This document shows positions 55,486 through 63,367 of a stretch of 64,000 nucleotides of DNA, piece after piece. Under the pieces are notes generated by a model. That model did not search any database, was not told where the DNA came from, and worked only from the letters and a program-made list of their open reading frames with translations. This stretch comes from Olsenella intestinalis. Its GTDB lineage: Bacteria; Actinomycetota; Coriobacteriia; Coriobacteriales; Atopobiaceae. The position numbers were made by a program, and so were the translations under genes. The DNA lies in the NCBI RefSeq assembly GCF_023276655.1, contig NZ_JALGRK010000001.1, forward strand, positions 701,501-765,500, read 5' to 3'. Positions within the stretch are counted from its first letter, which is position 1. Each line of letters starts with the position of its first letter.

Positions 55486-56424
55486 CTATGGACACCGAAC
55501 CGAACGAAGTACGCGGCAGGGACCGATGATGGTGTATGAGCCAGCTGATGCGGGGATAAGGCAGGACTCGGTCGGCCCGAGGTCGACGCAGCCGTCAGCC
55601 GTTTCGATGCGCGCGAAGCCTTCCACGCAGGTCAGCACAGCATAGCGATGGTCACAGGTGAACGTTTGGCTGTCGCGTGTGTCGACGACGTAGCTCCGAA
55701 AAAACCCCGCGTTGACACCCAAGCGCTCACGATTAACTTGTCCGGGATCATATGCGCCGAGATGCGTCACGACAGGCTTGCTGGCAGTATCAAGCACGTC
55801 AAAGGCCTTGTCCACATGGAGTTCGCGACCACGTCCCCAGTCACAGATGCGATAGGTGGTGTTGCCGAGGCTGGACACCTCGACCGCAAAGATTCCGGCA
55901 CCAAGGGCGTGCATGGTTCCAGGGGGAATGAGGATGAAGTCGCCCTCGTGCATCTCGATGCGCTGCCCATACCGATCGCCGATGGAGTCGTCTGCTGCGG
56001 CTACGCGCAGCGCCTCGGTGTCGTTGGTCGTGCAGCCGGCAATGAGCGTCGCATCTGGCTCGGCATCCAGCACATACCAGGCCTCGACCTTGCCATGGTC
56101 CCCCTCAGCCGCCTGCGCGTACTCCTCGCTAGGATGCACTTGGACCGAAAGGGTCTCGACAGGGTCCATGAAGGTAACCTGCAGAGGTGCGTCGTCAGGA
56201 ACGTCTCCTAGAATCTCTTGGTGGTAGGATGCGATAGCATCGGCTAGCGTCATGCCGTCGCATGGCCCGTTGCGGACGACGCCCATCGTGGTGGGGTGGG
56301 CAGAGACGTCAAACGCCTCGCCATGGCGGTCATCGTCCGACCAGTCGATGCCGCGCGTGCGGGCTATGCGCGACCCTCCCCATATGGGGGAGAGGTAGAA
56401 CGAGGTAAGCAGCAAGGGGCCCAT
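55486..56424 (-). CDS. manA: Class I mannose-6-phosphate isomerase-like protein
   Basis: 312 residues, the short bacterial cupin form. Zn/active-site motifs: VQVHPSEEYA, KVEAWYVLDAEPDA, and PPGTMHALGAGIFAVEVS. The family interconverts mannose-6-P and fructose-6-P. In this context it could isomerise a different sugar phosphate. The ATG at 56424 is preceded by GGGAGACAGG, inside the 16-bp gap after deoC. Longer upstream in-frame extensions overlap deoC and are rejected. Confidence 0.87.
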   Translation of the reverse strand: MGPLLLTSFYLSPIWGGSRIARTRGIDWSDDDRHGEAFDVSAHPTTMGVVRNGPCDGMTLADAIASYHQEILGDVPDDAPLQVTFMDPVETLSVQVHPSEEYAQAAEGDHGKVEAWYVLDAEPDATLIAGCTTNDTEALRVAAADDSIGDRYGQRIEMHEGDFILIPPGTMHALGAGIFAVEVSSLGNTTYRICDWGRGRELHVDKAFDVLDTASKPVVTHLGAYDPGQVNRERLGVNAGFFRSYVVDTRDSQTFTCDHRYAVLTCVEGFARIETADGCVDLGPTESCLIPASAGSYTIIGPCRVLRSVRCP

Positions 56425-56440
56425 GCCTGTCTCCCGTGTC

Positions 56441-57151
56441 CTAGATCTCGATCGTGTCCACGCCCTCGGCCTCCATGCGCGAGCGGATTTCCTCGATGAT
56501 TGGAATGCTTGCCGAGCAGCCGATGCGACGGGCGCCAGCACGGACCATGGCGAGGAACGTGTCAGCGTCTCGAATGCCGCCTGCCGCCTTGACCTGCACC
56601 TCGTCGCCCACGTTGTCGAACATGAGAGCAACATCGGCTACGGTCGCCCCTCCCGTTCCAAATCCCGTCGAGGTTTTCACGAACGTCGGCTTGATCTCGC
56701 GGGCAATCTCGCACAGACGGAGCTTCTCGTCGTCGTCAAGGTAGCAGTTCTCGAAGATGACCTTCGAGGGGACTCCAGCCTCGTTGCACACGGCGACGAT
56801 CTGGCGCATCTCGTCGGCGACATAGTCCCAATCGTGCATTTTGACATGCGTGACGTTGACCACGTAGTCAATCTCGTTGGCACCGTTGGCCAGGGCGTCT
56901 CTGGTCTCGAACACCTTGGCGGCAATGGAGGTCTGCCCCAAGGGGAAGGCGATGGCGGCTCCCGTGTCGATGTCGGTGCCAGCCAGCTGCTGCGAGCAGA
57001 AGCGTGACTGGACTTGGTTGATGGCGACCATCCTAAAGTGATAGTGCTTGGCCTCGTCGCAGAGCTTTGCCATGTCGGCTTCGGTGGCGTCTGCGTGCAG
57101 GTTGGTGTGGTCGATCAGACGGGCAAGGTCGTCAAGGGTCCATGCGCTCAT
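56441..57151 (-). CDS. deoC: Deoxyribose-phosphate aldolase-type enzyme
   Basis: 236 residues. A TIM-barrel class I aldolase: [12 protein letters not shown], the Schiff-base Lys in [15 protein letters not shown], and the assisting Lys in [13 protein letters not shown]. It cleaves 2-deoxyribose-5-P to acetaldehyde and glyceraldehyde-3-P. No deoxynucleoside kinase or phosphorylase genes accompany it, so a role in another sugar pathway is possible. The ATG at 57151 is preceded by AGAGGAGC. First gene of the minus-strand island operon. Confidence 0.9.
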   Translation of the reverse strand: MSAWTLDDLARLIDHTNLHADATEADMAKLCDEAKHYHFRMVAINQVQSRFCSQQLAGTDIDTGAAIAFPLGQTSIAAKVFETRDALANGANEIDYVVNVTHVKMHDWDYVADEMRQIVAVCNEAGVPSKVIFENCYLDDDEKLRLCEIAREIKPTFVKTSTGFGTGGATVADVALMFDNVGDEVQVKAAGGIRDADTFLAMVRAGARRIGCSASIPIIEEIRSRMEAEGVDTIEI

Positions 57152-57250
57152 GAGTGCTCCTCTCATGGAGTTGCCAGTTATGAAGACCATGACTCAGAAT
57201 CGCTTCCATTTGGCCCATGCGACGCCAGCTAGCCTAAACTTCAGATGAGA

Positions 57251-57278
57251 ATATGACATATAAAGCAATAAGTCATAT
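57251..57278. promoter_or_regulatory. GntR operator candidate in the divergent promoter
   Basis: ATATGAC and GTCATAT are perfect 7-bp inverted half sites separated by 14 bp. They sit between the divergent deoC operon and the GntR gene, just before the latter's ribosome site. A HutC-type regulator dimer would be expected to bind such a site. Confidence 0.65.
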
Positions 57279-57291
57279 AAGGGAGCATCCA

Positions 57292-57999
57292 ATGCATCGT
57301 TATCAGACCGTCTACCGTGACCTTCTGGGCCAGATCACATCGGGGCCCCTTGTGCCCGGGACGGTCCTGCCTACCGAGCTGCAGCTGGCGAAGGCCTTTG
57401 GGGTGAGCCGCCCAACCATCCGCCATGCTCTGCAGATGCTTGAGTCCGAGGGGCTGGTCGACCGTCGAAAGCATCGGGGAACGATGGTCCTGGAGTCCAA
57501 GATCGAGCAGGGGTTCGCCACGAGTATTCGGTCGTTCCACGATGAGATGCGCTCGCATAACCGCGTGGCGCTGACCGATGTCCTTGCGTGCTCGGTCGGT
57601 CCTGCAGATTCGCATGTGGCAACTCAGCTGGGATTAGGAGAGGGTGACCCGGTCATGCGCCTCGTGCGCGTGAGACATGCCGACCGGCTGCCAAACGTGC
57701 TGGTAAAGACATACGTACCGCACGCTCTGTACCCCGGGATCGAGACGACCGACTTCAGAACAACCTCACTCTATGCCACGATGCGATCAATGGGCGCACC
57801 CGTAGTGCGGGCGCATCGAAAGCTCGATGTCGCCCTCGCTGACCGAGAGGTCGCGACTGCGTTTGGTATCGAAGTCGCCTCGCCCGTGTTCGTGTTCCAC
57901 ACGGTTGCCCAAAACGCCGACGGTAGGCACGCAGAGTACTCCATCGCCACCTATCGTGGCGACACGAATTCCTTCGAGTTCGATACAAGGTTGGAGTAA
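57292..57999 (+). CDS. GntR/HutC-family sugar-responsive regulator
   Basis: 235 residues. The N-terminal winged helix-turn-helix is typical of GntR (LPTELQLAKAFGVSRPTIRHAL, then LESEGLVDRRKHRGTMV). The C-terminal UTRA domain (MRLVRVRHADRLPNVLVKTYVP, then FHTVAQNADGRHAEYSIATY) binds a small ligand, often a sugar phosphate. I chose the ATG at 57292 for its GGGAGC ribosome site. The ATG at 57253 lies within the operator repeat. It is divergent from deoC-manA-RmlD and is probably their repressor. Confidence 0.88.
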   Translation: MHRYQTVYRDLLGQITSGPLVPGTVLPTELQLAKAFGVSRPTIRHALQMLESEGLVDRRKHRGTMVLESKIEQGFATSIRSFHDEMRSHNRVALTDVLACSVGPADSHVATQLGLGEGDPVMRLVRVRHADRLPNVLVKTYVPHALYPGIETTDFRTTSLYATMRSMGAPVVRAHRKLDVALADREVATAFGIEVASPVFVFHTVAQNADGRHAEYSIATYRGDTNSFEFDTRLE

Positions 58000-58049
58000 G
58001 GCAAAGCTACGACCCTCCAACAACGGGGCTGTATCAAAAGACCCTGAGT

Positions 58050-58085
58050 AGAACGGGTGGGTTCCGCGAGGAGCCCACCCGTTCT
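58050..58085. terminator. Hairpin near the left end of the IS1182-like element
   Basis: AGAACGGGTGGG and CCCACCCGTTCT form a perfect 12-bp stem with a 12-nt loop. It likely blocks transcription entering the element from the host side. Confidence 0.6.
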
Positions 58086-58164
58086 CGTGCTCCGGGATGC
58101 CGCATCATTGCCTCGCACATTGCCCGACTACCTAATCTACCTGCGGTTATGCTGTCAATCCAGG

Positions 58165-58170
58165 TATAAT
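58165..58170 (+). promoter_or_regulatory. Perfect −10 box of the transposase promoter
   Basis: TATAAT matches consensus exactly, 26 bp before the chosen ATG. It overlaps the first possible in-frame ATG at 58169, which supports translation from a later start. No strong −35 is present. Confidence 0.55.
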
Positions 58171-58195
58171 GGGAGGAGAGCGAGAGGAGATGGGG

Positions 58196-59761
58196 ATGCC
58201 GGAGCCCAGGTTCAAGCCCTGCATGCAGGACCAGCCGATGCTGCTGCCGCCGGACATAGGCGACCTGGTGCCGGAGGGCTCGATGCCGCGCGTCGTGGAC
58301 ATGGTGGTACGCTCCATCGACAGGTCGACGCTGACGGCTCTCTATCCCGGCGGCGGCGCGCCCGCCCACGATCCGCAGATGATGCTCAAGGTGGTGCTGC
58401 TCGCCTACGCCTCCGGGATCTACTCCAGCCGCGCGATCGCGCGGGCCACCCGCGAGAACGTCGGGTTCCTGTGGATATGCGGCATGCGGCCACTCGACCA
58501 CTGCACGGTCAACCGCTTCCGCACCGAGCGGGTGCGGCCCGTCTTCGAGGAGGTGTTCTCCGAGGTCATCCAGCTCCTCGCGGACATGGGCCTGGTGACA
58601 CTCGACACCTACTTCCTGGACGGCACCAAGATCGAGGCTAACGCCAACAGGTTCACGTTCGTGTGGGCGAAGTCGACCAGGAGGTACAAGGAGCAGCTCC
58701 GGGCCAGGGTGCGCGCCCACCTCGCGGCCATCGACGAGATGGACGACGAGGAGGAGGCGCTGGCCCCCGACGACCCGTCCGAGATCGACTCCGAGGCCAT
58801 CGCCGAGGCTGCGCGCAGGATCAACGAGCGCATCGGCCGCAAGGGCGTGGGCAAGCGCCCGAAGGACGAGGAGGGCAGGGCCCTGAGGAGGGCCAGCCGC
58901 ATGCTCGAGGGCGAGTGGGCTGAGCGCATGGCCCGCTACGAGGAGCAGGAGAGGACCCACGCGGGCCGCGGCAGCTACTCCAAGACCGACCGCGACGCGA
59001 CCTTCATGCGCATGAAGGAGGACTCCCTCACCAACCAGACCAAGCCCGGATACAACGTGCAGGCCGGCACCGAGGGCCAGTTCATACTCGACGTCACCTG
59101 CCACCAGAGGCCCGGCGACACTGCGTGCATGGTCCCCCACCTGGAGCACGCCGAGGGGACCATGGGCCACCTGCCCTCCGAGGTCGTCGCCGACGCCGGC
59201 TATGGCTTCGAGCAGAACTACACGTGGCTGGAGGAACGCGGGTGCGACGCCTACGTTAAGCACAACGAGTTCTTCCGCGAGTGCAGGAACTCCAGGTGGC
59301 GCGAGGACCCGATGAGGCCTGCCAACTGGGCATACGACGGGGAGGCCGACGCGTACGCGTGCCCGGAGGGGCACACGCTCTCGTTCCGGAGGGAGGAGGC
59401 GACCAGGACCGACCTGGGCTACGAGTCAACCACCAGGGTGTACGTGGGCGAGGGCTGCCCGGCATGCCCCCTGCGCGGGAGGTGCTTCAGGTCGAAGGAC
59501 CCGGAGGCGGTGCGCGTCCTGCGCGTGAACCCCACCCTCGACGCCTTCAAGAGGAGGGCATCGGAGATGCTGCACACCGAGCGCGGTTCGATGCTTCGCA
59601 GGCGCAGGTCCGTGGACGTCGAGACCATCTTCGGCGACATCAAGCGCAACTGGGGCTTCAGGCGATTCCTCCTGCGCGGGCTCGAGAAGGTCGACCACGA
59701 GATGCGCATGGTCGCGATGGGCCACAACATCCGCAAGATGGCCTACGCGCTTGCGGTGTAG
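58196..59761 (+). CDS. IS1182-family transposase
   Basis: 521 residues. An N-terminal DUF772-type region (FKPCMQDQPMLLPPDIGDLV, then ALYPGGGAPAHDPQMMLKV), catalytic Asp in LDTYFLDGTKIEAN, second Asp in VVADAGYG and Glu near TIFGDIKRNWGFRRF. A Cys cluster (CPACPLRGRC) is typical of this family. The ATG at 58196 has AGAGGAG at correct spacing, and earlier ATGs overlap the −10 box. The frame is intact. Confidence 0.9.
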   Translation: MPEPRFKPCMQDQPMLLPPDIGDLVPEGSMPRVVDMVVRSIDRSTLTALYPGGGAPAHDPQMMLKVVLLAYASGIYSSRAIARATRENVGFLWICGMRPLDHCTVNRFRTERVRPVFEEVFSEVIQLLADMGLVTLDTYFLDGTKIEANANRFTFVWAKSTRRYKEQLRARVRAHLAAIDEMDDEEEALAPDDPSEIDSEAIAEAARRINERIGRKGVGKRPKDEEGRALRRASRMLEGEWAERMARYEEQERTHAGRGSYSKTDRDATFMRMKEDSLTNQTKPGYNVQAGTEGQFILDVTCHQRPGDTACMVPHLEHAEGTMGHLPSEVVADAGYGFEQNYTWLEERGCDAYVKHNEFFRECRNSRWREDPMRPANWAYDGEADAYACPEGHTLSFRREEATRTDLGYESTTRVYVGEGCPACPLRGRCFRSKDPEAVRVLRVNPTLDAFKRRASEMLHTERGSMLRRRRSVDVETIFGDIKRNWGFRRFLLRGLEKVDHEMRMVAMGHNIRKMAYALAV

Positions 59762-59972
59762 GGCTTGTTCCGCCCCTTGCGCACAAACGATGGCCCGCAG
59801 CCACAGCCGATTCTGTGATTGCGGGCCATCTGTTCAGGGGCTTTTGATACAGCCCCTTTTATCTTGATGGAGCGATGAAAGGCTGGAATAGGTGCAAATA
59901 CCTCAGGCACCTTTTGTGTGCGAGATTATGGCCTTGTGTTGCCCGTGGCAACAGGGACCTTGTTGCCCAAAC

Positions 59973-60006
59973 AAAGCAGGCCAGCCGCAACACCGCGACT
60001 GACCTG
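59973..60006 (-). terminator. Terminator-like hairpin downstream of tRNA-Gln
   Basis: On the minus strand CGCAGGTCAG and CTGGCCTGC pair imperfectly just after the tRNA 3' end, with TTTG following. It is a diverged copy of the hairpin at 54436-54470 next to the displaced tRNA end. Confidence 0.55.
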
Positions 60007-60016
60007 CGAAAACTCG

Positions 60017-60091
60017 TGGCTGGGGCACTAGGATTCGAACCTAGGTTGGCGGCACCAAAAACCGCAGTCCTAACCACTGGACGATGCCCCA
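60017..60091 (-). tRNA. tRNA-Gln (anticodon TTG)
   Basis: 75 nt with encoded CCA. Acceptor TGGGGCA pairs with TGCCCCA, the D stem is GTCC/GGAC, the anticodon stem GCGGT/GCCGC holds loop TTTTGGT (anticodon TTG), and the T arm is CTAGG-TTCGAAT-CCTAG. The U1 start and G73 discriminator match known tRNA-Gln. It is the integration target of the island at 54479-60040. Confidence 0.95.
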
Positions 60092-60156
60092 ATGCCTCTC
60101 GGCGTTGGTCGCCGCGCGCGGTGCGGGCGGGCCCTGCCACCGCGAGAGAGAGTGTA

Positions 60157-61071
60157 TCAGAAGTCGAAGGCCGAGCAGATCGCGTCGAGTAGCATGACCG
60201 CGAAGGTCTGCGCGTCACCGACGGTGAAGGTGCCGTCATAGCCCAGGCCGTGCGGCAGCTCGAGGCGGATGACCGGCGTCTTGCCCTCCGCGGTGCTCTC
60301 GCAGGTGGTGCGGATGCGCTGCGGCAGCGTGTCGATGTCGTCGGTGCTCAGGTTGGCCACCCCGCTCGCGCCCTTGTGCTCGAGGGTCGACAGCACGATG
60401 ACGGCGGCGTCCCCCTCGCGCGGGTGCTCGGGCGACTCGATCAGGTCGAGACCGCTGTGGTCGCTCGTCGCGGAGGCGAGGTTCCAGATGCGCCCGGCGA
60501 CGTTGCGCGAGATGGGGTCCTCGGCCGTCATCGACAGCTGGACGTTCTCGAGCACCGACGCGGCGCGCGCGAAGCCCATGCCGCCCTGCGGGTGCGGTCC
60601 GGCCGCGGGCTTGCCGCCCCACACGTGGTGCAGGCGGTCGATCGCGTCGTAGGTGTCGGGGAAGGCCATGCCGTCGGCGAGCATGCCCTGGCTCTCCTGG
60701 AACTGCTTGACTGCGGCCTCGGTGTGGACGCCGAAGCAGCCGTCGGGCTCGCCACACGAGAAGCCCAGGATGTTGAGCCTCTCCTGCAGCTCGAACACGT
60801 CGTGCCCGTGCAGGTTGGGCAGCCTCAGGTAGAGCGTGCGGTCTCCCATCTCGTAGCCGGCGTCGACGAGCTCGATCCAGGTGGCGGAGTCGATCTCGCC
60901 GCCCAGCGGCATGTTGTGGTCGATCCTGAAGCGGGCGACCGCGGAGGTGGTGGAGCTGCCGAACGACTTGGCGTCGCGCTCGGCGGCGTCGATCTCGTAG
61001 CCCAGGGAGGCGAGCCTCTCCTGAATGTCCTCGACTGCGGCGCCCGTCGCGCCCTCGCGAATGGGGTCCAT
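60157..61071 (-). CDS. Peptidoglycan-binding-domain protein
   Basis: 304 residues. Two peptidoglycan-binding type 1 domains in tandem: EGATGAAVEDIQERLASLGY with FRIDHNMPLGGEID (~5-75), and VFELQERLNILGFSCGEPDG with AVKQFQESQGMLADG (~90-145). A ~150-residue C-terminal domain (DAAVIVLSTLEHKG, then TFAVMLLDAICSAFDF) resembles a degenerate amidase fold as in actinobacterial CwlM-like proteins. No signal peptide or membrane helix is seen, so it may act in the cytosol or leave by another route. It starts at the ATG 61071 behind GGGAGAGGG. Confidence 0.75.
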   Translation of the reverse strand: MDPIREGATGAAVEDIQERLASLGYEIDAAERDAKSFGSSTTSAVARFRIDHNMPLGGEIDSATWIELVDAGYEMGDRTLYLRLPNLHGHDVFELQERLNILGFSCGEPDGCFGVHTEAAVKQFQESQGMLADGMAFPDTYDAIDRLHHVWGGKPAAGPHPQGGMGFARAASVLENVQLSMTAEDPISRNVAGRIWNLASATSDHSGLDLIESPEHPREGDAAVIVLSTLEHKGASGVANLSTDDIDTLPQRIRTTCESTAEGKTPVIRLELPHGLGYDGTFTVGDAQTFAVMLLDAICSAFDF

Positions 61072-61102
61072 GTATCCCTCTCCCAACGTGAATCGTGAAG
61101 CG

Positions 61103-62164
61103 CTAGCCAAGGCGCTCTACAAAGAAGTCTGCCATAGAAGTGAGCGTGCGTCGCGCGCTGGGCGAAAAGTCCGCAGAAGCGAGATGACCCTTCGCCTCGT
61201 CCGCGAGCTCGCGCGCCCGCTCGCGCACCCTCTCGATCGCCCCGGACTCCTCCATGAGCTCGACGGCCCGTGCCAGGCTGGCGGCGTCCGTCGTCTTCGC
61301 CGAGAAGAGCTCGACAAGCTCGTCCGCGCTCTTCTCGGGAAGGTGGCCGACCGCCCACACGGCGGCCATCGTGCGCTTGCCCTCGGTGATGTCGCTCCGG
61401 AAGTCCTTGCCTTGCGCCTCGGCGTCGCCGACGAGGTTGAGCAGGTCGTCCTGGAGCTGGAAGGCGAGGCCGGCGGCCATGCCGAAGGAGCGCAGGGCCT
61501 CGATCTGCCCCTCGCTTGCGCCGGCGCAGATCGCGCCCATGACGAGCGGGACCGCGGCGGAATAGTAGGCGGTCTTGTGGGATGCCATGTACAGGTAGTC
61601 GTCCACGGTGATGTCCCAGCGGCCGTCGCGGACCCAGCCCAGGTCGAGCGCCTGGCCCTCGAGGGTGCGGCGCTCCATCCCTATCAGCTCGTCGATGAGC
61701 CGCAGGCGCACGCCCGCGTCCAGCGCCTCGTCGTCGCGGATGGCCTGGGTCGACACGACGAGGGCGAGGTCGCCCACGTTGGTCGCGATGCCGATGCCGT
61801 CGCTCACGTGCAGGCACGGCACGCCGCGCCTGAGCTCGCCCTCGTCGGCGATGTCGTCGTGGATGAGCGCGGCGCTCTGGAACGTCTCGACCGCGACGGC
61901 GGCGGAAAGCGCGCTCTCGGCGCTGCCGCCCACGGCCTCAGCTCCGAGCAGGCAGAGTGCCGGGCGCGTCCTCTTGCCGCCCGAGGCGCAGAAGCGCTCG
62001 AGGGGGCGGTAGAGGTAGCGCTCGAGGTCGTCCGCGCAGGTGCCGTCCGCGGCCGCGGCGTGCGGGCAGGCACCGGCGAGGCGCGACTCGATGAGCGGTC
62101 TCTTCTCGGCGAGGTAGGAGACGAACGCGGCCGTGTTCGGGGTCTGGGTGTCGCTCACGGGCAC
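61103..62164 (-). CDS. Polyprenyl (farnesyl/geranylgeranyl-type) diphosphate synthase
   Basis: 353 residues. The first Asp-rich motif is IHDDIAD, the second is LAFQLQDDLLNLVGD, and GGKRTRP (IPP site) is near residue 62. It condenses IPP units onto allylic diphosphates to make isoprenoids for quinones or lipid carriers. Chain length cannot be fixed by eye. It starts at GTG 3 bp after the galE stop, so the two are cotranscribed. Confidence 0.9.
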   Translation of the reverse strand: MPVSDTQTPNTAAFVSYLAEKRPLIESRLAGACPHAAAADGTCADDLERYLYRPLERFCASGGKRTRPALCLLGAEAVGGSAESALSAAVAVETFQSAALIHDDIADEGELRRGVPCLHVSDGIGIATNVGDLALVVSTQAIRDDEALDAGVRLRLIDELIGMERRTLEGQALDLGWVRDGRWDITVDDYLYMASHKTAYYSAAVPLVMGAICAGASEGQIEALRSFGMAAGLAFQLQDDLLNLVGDAEAQGKDFRSDITEGKRTMAAVWAVGHLPEKSADELVELFSAKTTDAASLARAVELMEESGAIERVRERARELADEAKGHLASADFSPSARRTLTSMADFFVERLG

Positions 62165-62167
62165 GTC

Positions 62168-63223
62168 CTAGTCCTCGTAGCCGTTGGGGTTGTTGGACTG
62201 CCAGTTCCAGGAGTCGCGGCACATGTCGGCGATGTCGTACTTGGCCTCCCAGCCCATCTCGGCCTTGGCCTTGGAGCAGTCGGCGTAGTTGGCGGTGACG
62301 TCGCCGGCGCGGCGCGGGTCGACCTGGTAGGGGAGGTCGCGGCCGCAGGCGGCGGAGAAGGCCTTGATGATCTCGAGGACCGAGGTGCCCTTGCCGGTGC
62401 CGAGGTTGAATACCTCGACGCCCTCGCGGCCGTTCATCCAGGCGAGCGCCGCGGCGTGGCCGCTGGCGAGGTCCATCACGTGGATGTAGTCGCGCACGCC
62501 GGTGCCGTCGGGCGTGTCGTAGTCGTCGCCGAAGACGTGGACGCACTCGCGCTTGCCGACGGCGACCTGCGCTACGTAGGGCAGAAGGTTGTTGGGGATG
62601 CCCTTGGGGTCCTCGCCCATGAGGCCCGAGGGGTGGGCGCCGATGGGGTTGAAGTAGCGGAGAAGGACGACGTTCCACTCGGGGTCCGCCACCGTGAGGT
62701 CGGTGAGGATCTGCTCGATCATCCACTTGGTCCAGCCGTAGGGGTTGGTCGCGGGCTTCTTGGGGCTCTTCTCGGTGAGGGGCAGCGCGTCGGGGTCGCC
62801 GTAGACGGTCGCCGAGCTCGAGAAGACGATCGACTTGCACCCGTGGTTGCGCATCACGTCGACGAGCGTGAGGGTGTTGCCGAGGTTGTTGGAGTAGTAC
62901 TCGACGGGCTTCTGGACGGACTCGCCCACGGCCTTGAAGCCGGCGAAGTGGATGACGCGGTCGATGGCGAACTCGTCAAAGATGGCGTCGAGCGCGGCGC
63001 GATCGTTGACGTCGGCCTTGCGGAAGGCGAGGCGCGAGGCAGCCTCGTCGCCGACGATCTGGCCGATGCGGCCGACGACCTTCTCGCTCGCGTTGGAGAG
63101 GTCGTCGACGATGACGACCTTGTAGCCATCCTCGAGCAGGGCGACCACGGTGTGGCTGCCGATGAAGCCTGCGCCACCGGTGACGAGTACGGTGGTGTCC
63201 TTCGGGTCCTTCTTCTCGCTCAT
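62168..63223 (-). CDS. galE: UDP-glucose 4-epimerase
   Basis: 351 residues. NAD-binding VLVTGGAGFIGSHTVVALL at the N-terminus, FAGFKAVGESVQKP, SSSATVYG and catalytic NPYGWTKWMIEQ (YxxxK). It interconverts UDP-glucose and UDP-galactose for galactose use and glycan synthesis. The ATG at 63223 has AAAGGA upstream. An earlier in-frame start is unsupported. First gene of the galE - prenyl synthase unit. Confidence 0.95.
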   Translation of the reverse strand: MSEKKDPKDTTVLVTGGAGFIGSHTVVALLEDGYKVVIVDDLSNASEKVVGRIGQIVGDEAASRLAFRKADVNDRAALDAIFDEFAIDRVIHFAGFKAVGESVQKPVEYYSNNLGNTLTLVDVMRNHGCKSIVFSSSATVYGDPDALPLTEKSPKKPATNPYGWTKWMIEQILTDLTVADPEWNVVLLRYFNPIGAHPSGLMGEDPKGIPNNLLPYVAQVAVGKRECVHVFGDDYDTPDGTGVRDYIHVMDLASGHAAALAWMNGREGVEVFNLGTGKGTSVLEIIKAFSAACGRDLPYQVDPRRAGDVTANYADCSKAKAEMGWEAKYDIADMCRDSWNWQSNNPNGYED

Positions 63224-63269
63224 GGGGGTCCTTTCGGTTGGTTTGGGCCGCGTGCGCGGCCAACGCACC

Positions 63270-63275
63270 AGTATA
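63270..63275 (-). promoter_or_regulatory. −10-like box upstream of galE
   Basis: TATACT on the minus strand, 47 bp before the galE ATG. No convincing −35 is found. Confidence 0.35.
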
Positions 63276-63367
63276 CGTGTCTTCTGTGGACGGCAGGTGG
63301 TGGGTGGGGCGTGCGGTCAACGGGTGAGTTCATGCGGCTCCGGGAACGCACGCACGGCGGGTCATGC

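Larger units (their letters stand above)
58025..59856 (+). mobile_element. IS1182-like insertion sequence, complete
   Basis: 1832 bp with ~22-bp terminal inverted repeats differing at one base (both start GGGGCTGTATCAAAAG). It holds one transposase gene. No target duplication is visible: the flanks are CCAACAAC and TTTTATCT. It lies 25 bp after the GntR gene, inside the tRNA-Gln island. Confidence 0.9.
54479..60040. mobile_element. Genomic island integrated at tRNA-Gln
   Basis: Bounded by a 26-bp perfect direct repeat that is the 3' end of tRNA-Gln: a 3' fragment at 54479-54504 and the intact tRNA's end at 60015-60040. Weaker similarity extends outward through a hairpin (54436- and 59973-), so the paired segments span about 69 bp. 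Contents: an RmlD-like SDR, manA, deoC, a divergent GntR regulator and an IS1182-like element. No integrase is present, so it would need one in trans or has lost it. Codon use is less GC-biased than in the flanks, and GCTCTTCTCG is absent. Confidence 0.75.
252..62774. repeat. Dispersed 10-mer GCTCTTCTCG / CGAGAAGAGC (27 exact copies)
   Basis: First bases of plus-strand copies: 3094, 3658, 4552, 9969, 14983, 15578, 18492, 21238, 22253, 43538, 50258, 61328 and 62765. First bases of minus-strand copies: 252, 2931, 4389, 5310, 7170, 26384, 27206, 36968, 43489, 44201, 45341, 46493, 54089 and 61301. Copies lie in coding DNA in several reading frames (Ala-Leu-Leu, Glu-Lys-Ser, Leu-Phe-Ser, Arg-Arg-Ala) and between genes. 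None is found in 27216-36967 (nfnAB, the AT-rich block and the IS21-like element) or in the tRNA-Gln island. The counts are by eye. Confidence 0.85.

Noticed and set aside
58025-59856. Target-site duplication of the IS1182-like element
   Set aside because: Flanking bases (CCAACAAC and TTTTATCT) do not match, so none can be claimed.
252-62774. Restriction-modification site as the cause of the 10-mer
   Set aside because: GCTCTTC is a known restriction recognition sequence, but such sites are normally avoided rather than enriched, the extra TCG is shared by most copies, and no methylase gene is in the window.
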